Shown here piece after piece: positions 47,104 through 57,731 of a stretch of DNA of 64,000 nt. The translations under genes were made by a program, and so were the position numbers. The number at the start of each line of letters is the position of its first letter. The stretch's first letter is position 1. The DNA comes from Arabidopsis thaliana (taxonomy: Eukaryota; Streptophyta; Magnoliopsida; Brassicales; Brassicaceae). The notes below the pieces were generated by a model. It did not search any database. It saw nothing but the letters and a program-made list of their open reading frames with translations, and was not told where the DNA came from. The stretch lies in the NCBI RefSeq assembly GCF_000001735.4, contig NC_003070.9:6262001-6326000 (forward strand), read 5' to 3'.

Positions 47104-49245
47104 TCACAGCTTACCAAATTTAGTCTCCGCTGGTTGCAAACGACTGGTTTGTTGCGAGGACTCAGGTTTCAAAATGGTCAATTTGGCAGTTGCTAGGCAT
47201 TGTTGGAGTTCTGTATCTGCCTCTGGTGTGAACCAAGTCATTGGAGGAACCAAGTCTTCATCGGATTCGTCTGTTTTCTAAATGCATCTTATCACACCCC
47301 TCTGTGGTCTGTCAGATTCAAGCAACAGATTTTTCAGAAAACTAAACAATAAACGATTGCTGATATCTCCAGTAGACCAAAGTGGAAACTTACAGTGAAT
47401 CTATATGTGCTATTCCATGCTTGATACTCAATCTTTGGTAGGTTCTTCATCATTCTTCTTGCAAAATAAAGCAATCATAGCAGTCTTAATAATACAATAC
47501 CAAGATAAAAAGCAAAAGAAGCACTCACATATTATATTAGATCAGCAGTTTTGTCATAAATGTGAGTGGTGCAGCGAAAGGGCAAACCTCCAACACAGAT
47601 TTAGCTTCGGAATCAAAAGTTTTGCAAAGTATCTCATACTTCACCGAGAGAGTCTGCAAACACAAAAAATTGTAGAAGTTCTTTTAGTGAATGCCTTATA
47701 CAAAATAATGAAAAATAAGACTACTGATTCTGTACCGGAAGATTAGCTTTTGAGGGAGAAATGCTTGATATTCTGTATCTGTATAAAAACGAATGGGAAT
47801 TCAGATGTTTGGACGAGCCAATATCAGTAAAGAGTCGAGAAATAGAAATGACTGACTACAGCAAGAAACAGAAATATTAGGAACCCATGAACACTTGCAA
47901 AAAATATCATCTGAGTTGTTACATGAAATAAGATCATCTTCCAAAAGGTGTACCTCTTACCCTAACTTGCTCATGTAGAAAGTCATTGCCAATGCATTAG
48001 ATGTTAGAACAGTTAGCACGATCGCACTCATCCGATTCTGAGAAGATGAAAACGAACATAACAATATTATCATCAGGCTATGAATCTGAAAACAGAAGCT
48101 AATGCCATCAATATCGAAAAATAGGAATATAAGAGACTAATTTTGGAATCAACCTTAGAAGCAATGAGCTCAATCAACTGCATTAAAAATTCTCCTAGTC
48201 CCTTTCCTTGAACCCGGGATTCCAGCTGTATTTCATACACATAAAGGACAGGTATCTCTTCCTCTAAAATAAACCGGTAATGCACAAATCCAGCTATCTG
48301 ATTACACCCTTCCATGCAAGTTCTTTGAGTAGATGTCTCATAGGCTTTACCAAAACGCAGCTCACGCACAAAGATATAATGTGCATCAGCGGAAGACATC
48401 TCCTTACGCTTCACCTTTGCTTGTATAGGCCAATCAGACCCATAGAACCCTTCCATGTTCGTCTGTGAATGGTAAAAAAATTTGAGTACAACAATAAATC
48501 TAGAATAAATTTCTAAGAAAGTATGTTCAGAAAATTTAATGATACTTCATTCTCTTTAATACCTTCAAGAGTTTTTGAATGTGATGTTTCACAGACGAGG
48601 AAAGTCTATCTCCACGGCCAGATTCCAGGTACAAAGATAAGTCTACAAGACGTAAGAACAACACATACACAGAATTAGCTAACCATCAAGACTCTTCTGT
48701 GAACTTAAAACGAAACAAGTAAGCACTGAAAACAAAATTCACACAAACATTATCATAACTAACTAACAACTAATCAGAGCACACTAGATCATAGGTTACC
48801 AAAGTCTGCATGAGTAAGGGATTCACAGATAATTAAATCCATGTTAAAAAGCACGAATTCCAACTAACACTACATCTACTTCATAATGTAGTAACATTAG
48901 GAATTGTAAAAGTAAGTTTATATGCATCAAATCATTGTCAATGATAATCAGTTCGCATAAACAAAATCCCATATTTTTGAGAAACTGGCGAAAATAAAAT
49001 TGAGCAGAAGAACAAATTTACCGTTTCTTCGGTAACGGCGGAAAGAATCAAACGGAGAAAGAGGATCGTCAATGGAAGAAGCTCTTTTTATAAGGTCATG
49101 AATCGTCTTTTTCTTCTCCAAAATCTGCACGACAATTCTCAATTATCGATTTCGAACAAAATCAAAGATCGAAATTTCGAGTGCTATGAAACATACACAT
49201 TACTTCCGAGATTTTTTTTACCTTTCGCCGTTTCTTCAAATCCAT
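47104..49245 (-). CDS. GNAT N-alpha-acetyltransferase (NAA40/NatD-like)
   Basis: The gene has eight or so short exons, from ATG 49243-49245 (MDLKKRRK, exon 49222-49245) to TGA 47104-47106. The GNAT core exon (about 48148-48462) holds FVRELRFGKAYETSTQRTCM, VHYRFILEEEIPVLYVYEIQ and the acetyl-CoA loop RVQGKGLGEFLM. The next exons give SAIVLTVLTSNALAMTFYMS and KLGYRISSISPSKANLP, matching the C-terminal half of NAA40/NatD enzymes, which acetylate the N-termini of histones H4 and H2A. The last exon (47104-47277) encodes an acidic then polar tail (LVPPMTWFTPEADTELQQC) ending ETKFGKL. The upstream region (49296-49484) is related to that of the next gene, TFB4. I recall this as At1g18335. Confidence 0.85.
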
Positions 49246-49295
49246 TGCTCGCCACACCGATGATTCTCTTCCCTCTGTCTCGTTCGTTCTCCACG

Positions 49296-49484
49296 TCTGA
49301 AGTGATTCGGTAGGAGACGGATCCATCAAACGGGTTTGGACCCGAAATAGATCCGACAATAATAAATGACGTCAGCCCAAATGTCGTATTCGTTCAAATT
49401 CGATAGAGAAGCCCAACTTTCTATATGGACTATTAGAGGCCTTTTTGTTTTGTTTGCTCAAGTCAACGGGTACTATCTCAAGGA
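49296..49484 (-). promoter_or_regulatory. Upstream region of the NAA40-like gene, duplicated at TFB4 (copy A)
   Basis: This region matches 51968-52190 upstream of TFB4, with the same start TCTGAAGTGATT and end ATCTCAAGGA. It contains two site II-type elements (AGCCCA at 49374-49379 and 49410-49415), which are bound by TCP factors and common near growth and housekeeping genes. It also has a TGACGTCA palindrome (49367-49374) that the other copy lacks. Confidence 0.75.
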
Positions 49485-49611
49485 AAAAAAAAGAGTCAAA
49501 AACTTTGCAAAATTGATTTCACTTTGATATATGGTATAAAAATTATCGAAAATGAACGCAAAGACACAATTAAACAAAGTTTGCAGTTTCTCTCTGGCAC
49601 AAAAGATGATT

Positions 49612-51734
49612 TTAGGTACTAGGAGCTTTTCTCTTCTTATCAGAGGCAGATGAAGCATCATCAAGTTTAGACTGACCAAATACAGACCTGCAAATTTCCA
49701 AAAGCTTTTCGATATTAGTATCAAACAACATGATAGATTGTTATCTTGAGAAAGAACATGACGGGTCAAATCTCTTACCCGCAGGTTGAACATTTCTTGT
49801 GATGCTCACAGAAAATGGACAGACACACTGAGCATATGTAGCCCATATCTATTGTCTTCTTGTGGCAAAAGCACCTGCAAATTTTGTACTTAAAACCATC
49901 TGTTATATATGCAGAGGAAGACCCGATTAATTGAAGAGTTAATGACTTGATCACTTACGATGCGCGAAAATCTACACCTATGGGTTTAGGAAGTTGTACA
50001 AAACCGCGGGAGTGCAAATCGGTTGCAAAGATTGTCTTTTGTGCAAAACAAAACAATCCAGAGTTAGCAGCCATTGAGTATTGAGTTCGCTAAATGAGAG
50101 ACGAGTCACATAATGGTTTGCGTTTGGACTTGAGTTGCGTACCGTTAGATATTGAAATAGCCCATCCAACTGTTTAGGTGTATGATGTACACCACCAGTT
50201 ATATAAGATGCCTACAAATAAGCCAGGAGATAACAGCTGACGCATAGGTCCAGTTTGACGAGTTAGAATCATGTATAAAGGAGAAATGATATTACCTGCT
50301 GCAAAAATGCTGAGTTCTGTACACCTATGTAACACGAATCAATGGGAACCTAAAGAACCAATTGATGAAGTGATTTGGGTACATGATACTGGATTTAGAG
50401 AACATCAAGAACCGGAAATCCCAAAGAACCAATCAAAATGAAGATTACCATCAAGCGTTGGGCAGAGAAGATAGAGTTCATAACAGCAACATACCTGAAA
50501 GAATGACAAAACCTTTTAATGAGACCAGACAAACAAGACAAAATCTTGCAAGTAGAAAAAAAATGAAGGAAGAAACATACTGTTCCGGGCCATCTGGGGA
50601 ACCTTGCAAGCATAAAATCTGTATTTCATATAAACGTCAATAGCACAATCAGTTCTGTATTTTGGGGGTATACGATAGAACAGATAACACATAAGAAAAA
50701 GGAGTCTATATTCTCATTAATACTTTAAGCTGAAGATTCATACAAAGCAATCAACATGAAAAGTTTTATCCAAGACAACTGATTGATACATATATCCTAC
50801 TGAACACTCACCCGAGGCTGGGGATGAAGATGTCCAGAACGGAAAACCCTCTGTATATCTAGAGCCATAAATTAAGTCAACAACAAAATGTGAAGACTGA
50901 AAATCAAATACATATATTACCAGATAACATTGATGGCCTTAGACATGCTATAGGTTTAGCTGAGAACAAACATGTCAACCTAAAATGTTCCTTACTTAAC
51001 CCAGTCTAGAGAGAAAGCTAAGCTTCAAGATCACTGCCAGAACTTATGCAAACAAATCCTAATAGTTTGTACTATATATAGCTTCAAGAAACCTATCATG
51101 ATGCTATATGCTTTTCCAAGAGGATACAGCAAAGAGCCATGGAGAGTGATCCTGACAAGAGACAAGAAGGTATTCTATCCTCAGACACTTCCTCCTTGCT
51201 GAGCTCCTCATCTTTGGTAACAAACTCTTCCAATTTCTTAAGCAAAGAACCAAAAATTGCAGGCATTCCAGTTCCATTGCTCTCGAAATTTCCATGATTT
51301 GATGTCAAAGACGAATCATAAATGTAATCACAAGAACTGTATCCAGTAGCTATAACTACAACTTGGTTCAACTGATTTAACCCCAAAACCGCATTAAGAA
51401 ACGCAAGCACCTACACATAACAGCAGCAAGCTTTCTGCATAAAAATCGAAGCATTGAACAAACAAACAATAGATTCGTTAGAGACACTTACATGAGAAAG
51501 GAACTGAGAGAAGGTAATCGATGTAGTGCTCCAGAAAAGAGGATTCGTATCAAGCAACAAAACTAGAAGACTAACATCGTCTGCGACCAAAAAAACAATC
51601 ACGAGCCAATCAGACTTGTTTCCAGTTTTTGGGATATCTAATCTACATACTTATACGATTGAGGAATGTGAGGGTTTCGAAGTAAGAGGAATTTAATAAT
51701 AACCTGAATACTGCTTAGAAGCAATGGCAGGCAT
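49612..51734 (-). CDS. TFB4: TFIIH core subunit TFB4/p34
   Basis: The gene is multi-exon, from ATG 51732-51734 ([11 protein letters not shown]) to TAA 49612-49614. The N-terminal von Willebrand A-like domain starts [20 protein letters not shown] and continues [20 protein letters not shown], then SGSLSMAL. The C-terminus has the Tfb4 zinc-binding module: [18 protein letters not shown]-type spacing with [23 protein letters not shown] and STCGSVFG. A Lys-rich tail (KKRKAPST) ends the protein. TFB4 pairs with the p44 subunit in the core of TFIIH, which acts in RNA polymerase II initiation and nucleotide excision repair. Middle exons are small and their exact borders were not all fixed. I recall this as At1g18340. 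Confidence 0.88.
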
Positions 51735-51967
51735 AGTTTCACAGACGATTCCAAGTCAGAATTTCAGTGTGCCGGGAAATCTTCCCGGTGGGAACGAGAT
51801 CTGATAATGCTATTTCAGTGCCGGGAAATCGTTTTTTTTTTCTTCTCCAATATATCTTCACAACAGGTCTTTGAGTTTTCCGATTACGAACCAGAGTTAA
51901 AGAATGAAATTCTCGGATGCTATAGTAACTTACTGAAAAATTCAAGGATTTTTAGCTTATACAGAAA

Positions 51968-52190
51968 TCTGAAGTGATTTGGTAGGAGCCGGATCCATCA
52001 AACGGGTTTGGATCCGAATCAGATCCGACTATAAACGTCGTATCGTAAGCCGGGCTTACTAAGCCCAAATATGGCATTAGTTCAAATTTTTAGATAGGCC
52101 CAGTTTTCTTTATGAACTAAACCGCCTTTTACAAGGGCCTTTTGTTTTCTTTGTTCTTTCTTTTGGAAAAGAACACCAAAATCTCAAGGA
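51968..52190 (-). promoter_or_regulatory. Upstream region of TFB4, duplicated at the NAA40-like gene (copy B)
   Basis: Related to 49296-49484 along most of its length. It keeps site II-type elements at 52062-52067 (AGCCCA) and 52098-52103 (GGCCCA). It lies about 230 bp upstream of the TFB4 ATG, whereas copy A ends only about 50 bp from its ATG. The two genes may therefore share expression control. Confidence 0.75.
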
Positions 52191-53685
52191 ACAAATTTAT
52201 TTTTCAAACTGGCTACTGATACGAAATTCAGTTTATTCAAGCTTTATACTATCGGACGTCGATATATTAATTTTAATGGTAAAAAATTTTGGTTGAAATG
52301 TTGTTTGTTTCAATACTAAAAATTAGTAAATTCACACATGTCCTGATATCCAATCCATCCTATGAAACTATAGTCATGTTTGGAGATCGTCTTGATATAT
52401 AATACATGGGGCATAAAAAGCTTACTACATTTTTTTGGGAGTAACAACTAACAAATAAACAAACAAGTTTTTTGGTTGGAAAAAGAAGCAAATCACATTC
52501 ATAAAGGTTTGATTGACTTCATATAATTTGATTGTTATTCATTTGATTGACTTCATATTATTTTTATTCAGTATTCTTTGGATATATACGCGCATGACAA
52601 TCGACATGCTAAATACTTGTAATCCGTAGGGTCATGTGTGACTGTCCACTAAGAATCTGAAGATCTAATCATAGTTTTTACTAAAATCATATTAATAATT
52701 AACTTGGCAATATTAATGGCGATGGCCATTGGAAAGCTTTTGCATGATGGCCTAAATATAACTTATTGTTTGGTCATTTTCATTAGAAGTCCTTAGCCTC
52801 CGAGGTACATTGAACCTCACAAATTCACATTAAACTTTAAAATCTCCTATAGTTTAGTATATGAAAATTATATAACTAAATTCCACCAATGTCTTTATGA
52901 GTAAATAATAATCTTACTATCAAGTCAAATTAATATCACTAAAATAAATGTTTTGAAAGTATTATTATTTTTCAACAACAATGGATTATGTGTTTGAATG
53001 TGAAGATAACGATTCTGATAGGTAACACAAAGCTTTAAAGTTGTTTTAGCTGTAAATTAGAATGCAAAACTATATAAATAAGTAGTACAAAAAGTTAAAA
53101 ATAACGTTTTTATAACGCTTTTGTAATTTGTAATATCACGGTACATGCTGTACCAAACTTTGATAATTGAGTTACCATTCAAAATCACTAAAACAAACTC
53201 TTTAAATGCATATAAATCTAATCATTAATGCAAAACGTTAAAAGTAACGCTTTTATAACGCCTTTGTAATTTGTAATTATCACGATACAGGCTGTAACAA
53301 ACTTTGATAATTGAGTTACCATTCAAAATCACTAAAACAAACTCTTTAAATGTATATAAATCTAATCATTATTGCGTAGATTTATCTCAATATACACAAG
53401 CCACTATAGCCAGGTTCCGGGTAAGTAGGACAGATAGCAGTCCCATGCATTTAACCTCGTGCAAGATAAACATAAACGGTAGACACACTAGTTGCCATTT
53501 TTAGATACAACTCAACAAATAATAATTAAGATAAAGAACAAAAAAGAGTGATTAACATTTAATGGAAAGATTTATTAGCTTCCCAGGCTCCTCACTTAAA
53601 TCCCACTCAAGTCTCCATATAAAAACTGCAACTTCCATCACTCTTCGATCACCATCATCACTCTCTCTCTCTCTCTTCTATTTCC
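52191..53685. other. AT-rich intergenic region, MKK7 upstream
   Basis: No gene was seen. It contains a diverged tandem repeat at 53088-53374 and a short repeat of TTTGATTGACTTCAT near 52509 and 52541. A TATA box (CATATAAAAAC, about 53617) and a (CT)n leader (53660-53676) lead into MKK7. Confidence 0.5.
53088..53374. repeat. Tandem repeat of about 143 bp, two copies
   Basis: Unit 1 is about 53088-53230 and unit 2 about 53231-53374. Both include the block TTTGATAATTGAGTTACCAT and end in AAATCTAATCATTA. They differ at scattered positions. The repeat lies about 300-600 bp upstream of the MKK7 start codon. Confidence 0.85.
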
Positions 53686-54609
53686 ATGGCTCTTGTTCGT
53701 AAACGCCGTCAAATCAACCTCCGTCTCCCTGTCCCACCGCTCTCTGTTCACCTCCCCTGGTTCTCCTTTGCCTCATCCACCGCCCCCGTCATCAACAACG
53801 GAATCTCAGCTTCCGATGTCGAGAAACTCCACGTTCTCGGAAGAGGAAGCAGCGGGATCGTATACAAAGTCCACCACAAAACCACGGGGGAGATATACGC
53901 TCTGAAATCAGTCAACGGCGACATGAGTCCTGCTTTCACAAGACAATTAGCGCGCGAGATGGAGATCCTCCGTCGCACGGATTCTCCTTATGTCGTCAGG
54001 TGTCAAGGGATCTTCGAGAAACCAATCGTCGGAGAGGTTTCGATCCTCATGGAGTATATGGACGGTGGAAACCTAGAATCTCTCCGCGGCGCCGTTACGG
54101 AGAAACAACTAGCGGGATTTTCCCGCCAGATTTTGAAAGGTTTAAGTTATCTCCACTCACTCAAGATCGTTCACAGAGACATCAAACCTGCGAATCTACT
54201 CTTAAACTCGAGAAACGAAGTTAAAATCGCTGATTTTGGAGTGAGCAAAATCATTACCCGATCGTTAGATTACTGCAATTCCTACGTCGGCACTTGCGCT
54301 TACATGAGCCCGGAGAGATTTGACTCTGCCGCCGGAGAAAACTCCGATGTTTACGCAGGCGATATCTGGAGTTTCGGAGTGATGATACTTGAGCTCTTCG
54401 TCGGACATTTTCCGTTGCTTCCTCAGGGACAGAGACCTGACTGGGCGACGTTAATGTGCGTCGTGTGCTTTGGAGAACCACCGCGTGCGCCGGAAGGATG
54501 TTCCGACGAGTTTAGGAGTTTTGTTGACTGTTGTCTCCGTAAAGAATCGAGTGAGAGGTGGACGGCGTCGCAGCTTCTCGGTCACCCTTTTCTCCGTGAA
54601 AGTCTTTAG
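53686..54609 (+). CDS. MKK7: MAP kinase kinase MKK7 (group D)
   Basis: Intronless gene of 307 aa, as expected for group D plant MKKs. A basic/hydrophobic N-terminal docking motif (KRRQINLRLPVPP) should bind MAP kinases. The kinase domain shows GRGSSG (52-57), Lys74 in YALK, HRDIKPAN (163-170), DFGVSK (183-188) and the activation segment S193-LDYC-N-S199, which is the plant MKK S/T-x5-S/T phosphorylation pair. MSPER and DIWSFGVMILEL follow. All catalytic residues are present. MKK7 is known to restrain polar auxin transport and to support systemic acquired resistance. A (CT)n-rich leader precedes the ATG. I recall this as At1g18350. Confidence 0.95.
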   Translation: MALVRKRRQINLRLPVPPLSVHLPWFSFASSTAPVINNGISASDVEKLHVLGRGSSGIVYKVHHKTTGEIYALKSVNGDMSPAFTRQLAREMEILRRTDSPYVVRCQGIFEKPIVGEVSILMEYMDGGNLESLRGAVTEKQLAGFSRQILKGLSYLHSLKIVHRDIKPANLLLNSRNEVKIADFGVSKIITRSLDYCNSYVGTCAYMSPERFDSAAGENSDVYAGDIWSFGVMILELFVGHFPLLPQGQRPDWATLMCVVCFGEPPRAPEGCSDEFRSFVDCCLRKESSERWTASQLLGHPFLRESL

Positions 54610-54995
54610 ATCCGACTGCTTGTGATATTACGGGTCTGGATATTTTCCGGGTGACCCAAATCGCAATTATTATTTTTTTGTAGAATTTTTGTATGATCAG
54701 AAATATGCTCTATTGAAATTCATCTGACGATTCATATTCTTATAAACCCCATATATAATTATGATTATCTCCCTATCAACAAAATATAAATCTAGTATCG
54801 TTTATACAAGAAATGGTTACGATGACCACTAACAGAGTTACAACATCGTATATTCATTACAATAAAAGTGTGCGTAATGTCAAAATAGTGTCGAGATCAA
54901 TCGACAGAAACAGAGGAACTATTGATTATGTCTTTCGCATATCCCTCTATATTACCTAAGGAGTAAGGAACTGTGCTACATTTGGTTTGAGGAAT

Positions 54996-57204
54996 TTAAA
55001 CCCGCCGGTTTAGCCAATCCAATATGACTCCAGCTATAGTTTCCCGTTCTGGTTCAAAGAGCAGATCGTGTAACAACCCGTCGTACAGCTTGATCGACTT
55101 ATCGGATGAGGAAGCCTCATTGTATAGCTTCTGAGTACCTTTAGGATCAGTAACTGTATCAGCTGTGCCGTGCATCACAAGAAACGGAACCTTGATTCTG
55201 TTCAGATTCTGCAGTAAATGAGCACCAAGTCTAAGGATCTCGTTACCGGTTCTTGCTCGGATAAATCCAGTGTAGACTAGCGGGTCAGAGTATTTAGCCA
55301 ATAGAGCTTCCGGGTCACGAGAAACCGGCATTATTTTCTTTTTCGCAGCACTTAACTGATATCTCGGTATGAGGAACGAGAGGAATGGTGCAATTACCTG
55401 TTGAAAAAGCTCTAATTTTCAAGACAAAAGCCACAAAATGTTTGTGAAAATTGTTCAGATTCTTGAGGTTTTTCAGGTTTGCTTACGCCGAAGATAGGAT
55501 AAGTTGGTTGGACTCCAACTGCGGGTGAAGTTAGCACAATCCCTGAAACTCGAGCTTCAATCTTTGCATCTAGCATAGCCTGCAAAAATAGTTTATATAG
55601 TCAACATATTGTTTCAAGAGCAATGATATGAACATGTTTAAAAATCTTTTAACCTTTAAGATGATGGCTCCTCCTGTTGAGTGGCCAATGCAGAAACAGG
55701 GCAATCCCGGGTTTTCCGCAATTACCTTCTCAATAAACGATTTCTACAGACATTTTTTTTTCAGAGGCAATGTAATGTTTAAACAGCAATATGAGTTAAG
55801 TATATGGAAGCTCTTGGAAACTGAAAAAAAGATTATACCAAATCAGCGACAGCATAATCAAGAGAAGGAACGTAAGCATGAAGTCCATCGCTTCCACCAT
55901 GACCTATTTAACCAAGATAAAACTTTATTCAGTATCAAAAGAGAAAAACTATACACTGATAAATGCTTGACACAAGCACTTTGAATTGGTAAAGTGGTTT
56001 TACCGATCCAATCTATTCCATAGACCTTGAATCCATTTACATTTAGCTGCTTTGCAAAATCACTATACCTGCCACTGTTGAGCGTTTGAATATGGACATG
56101 TTAGGCTACTTATATGGAAGGAGAGTTTATGATCAACTCAAAAGCTACAAAATAAACCTGTGTTCGTTCAGACCATGAAGCAGAACAACAAGTCCCCTAC
56201 AAACAAGCTCACAGAAAGATGTCAGCTTTAGAACATAAGAAACCAAAGAAGAAATAATAGAAGAAGACTATAAACAAGAGATTAAAGATACAAAACTGGA
56301 AAATAGGTGACACAAAGCTATATATAGTCAAGAGATCTTGGAGGTCAATGTATCACATAAACACTGAAGACTTGGTCAAGAGCAAACCGACTACTGTATA
56401 ATATAATACATTGATCTTCAAAATCTCTCCCCCAGTTAGCAGAATCCTCTCCTAAAGATTATCTCAGATATTTGTTTGATCTTCTTCACATGAACGCTAA
56501 CAACATTGAGGAACTAATGAAATCTAAGTAGGGCAGAATTGAATCCAAGGTAACAAGGTAAATGCCAAGGTAATAATAGTTAGGACCAGCTGAGAAAACG
56601 ATATAGCAATCCAAGAACACACCAAAGAAAACGACATTGTCTTGTCATAATTAAGCTCAAATTCTCGTGAACCACAAGTCTCAAAACAGAGAGGGACCTC
56701 TTCTTGTAGGATTTACTCAACATAGCCGAAGCCTAAAAGATCTTTCTTTACTAAGTTTCCAGAGAAACAATCCAATTCCAATCACTCATCAATAACAGAC
56801 AAAACAAGAATTGACCTGTTCTTAGCGGAGTCAACAGGAGTCCATGACTGAGTGAACAACGTGTCACCTCTCTTGGTCGTGAATAGCGAGAAATCTCTGA
56901 CGGAGCTTCCATCGCCACCGTTATCCTCCAAAACCCGTCTCATTGCCAATTTCCGCCTAATGGCTACTTCCTCATCTACCACCGTCGTCGTCGGCGAAGA
57001 AGGGGAAACACCGCAACCAATGTTCATCTTCCTCTTCTTCTGTGATGATTTTAACCTCATCGGAAACGCCTCCACCGACATTGATGATCGTCGAGTAGCT
57101 ATGACACTAATCGGAACATCATTTCGATTTTGAATCCGGTTTAGTAATCTGGGAAATGAGCTTCTAGTAGCAATTACGACCGTTCCTTTACTTGAACAGA
57201 TCAT
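54996..57204 (-). CDS. Alpha/beta hydrolase, monoacylglycerol lipase-like
   Basis: The gene is multi-exon, from ATG 57202-57204 (MICSSKGTVVIATRSSF) to TAA 54996-54998. The first coding exon (56816-57204) gives a Ser/Arg-rich leader that resembles a plastid transit peptide, then DFSLFTTKRGDTLFTQSW. Next come the oxyanion motif VVLLHGLNEH (about 56170), the nucleophile elbow GHSTGGA (about 55665), and in the last exon the catalytic Asp in FLVMHGTADTVTD and the His in GLLHDLLFEPE. These form a complete Ser-Asp-His triad of the MAGL type, which releases glycerol and fatty acid from monoacylglycerols or lysophospholipids. The frame joins look normal. I recall this as At1g18360. Confidence 0.88.
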
Positions 57205-57731
57205 AAACAAAGAGAATTCAAAGACGATTTTGTATCGCCTTCTTCTGAAATTTTGAATGGCCAAAAAAAACAAAATTTGGGGTTTTTCAGAACAGAGAAA
57301 AACTCAGAACTAAAGAAGAAATTTTTTGGAGAAGCAGAATCGACAAGACAGTGAAGCAAATTGGAAAGTGAAAATCTTTCTTAAGGAATGATTCGAGAGA
57401 ACAACATTAACATTTAAATAATATTTTGATTTTTTATTTGTTGGTTAGTAGCTGAGATAATTATATGGTTGTCCAGCGAAAAAGACGAGGAGAGTCTTCC
57501 AAATATGCCACGTTGGCACATCGTTGTTTCCAATAAAACGCAGTGTTTTGGACAACTTTTGGTTAGCAGTTGGACTTGAGGGTTTAGCAAGCTTGTCCTC
57601 ACAAGGTTTAAGAAATCTAGACCACTATATTAAACATAATCAGACGAGTCTGGTAAAGCTTATTTAATCAAATTCAGAGGAGACAAAGAAGTGTCGTGTA
57701 CTTTTACAAATCATAAACACACAATAAGTCT

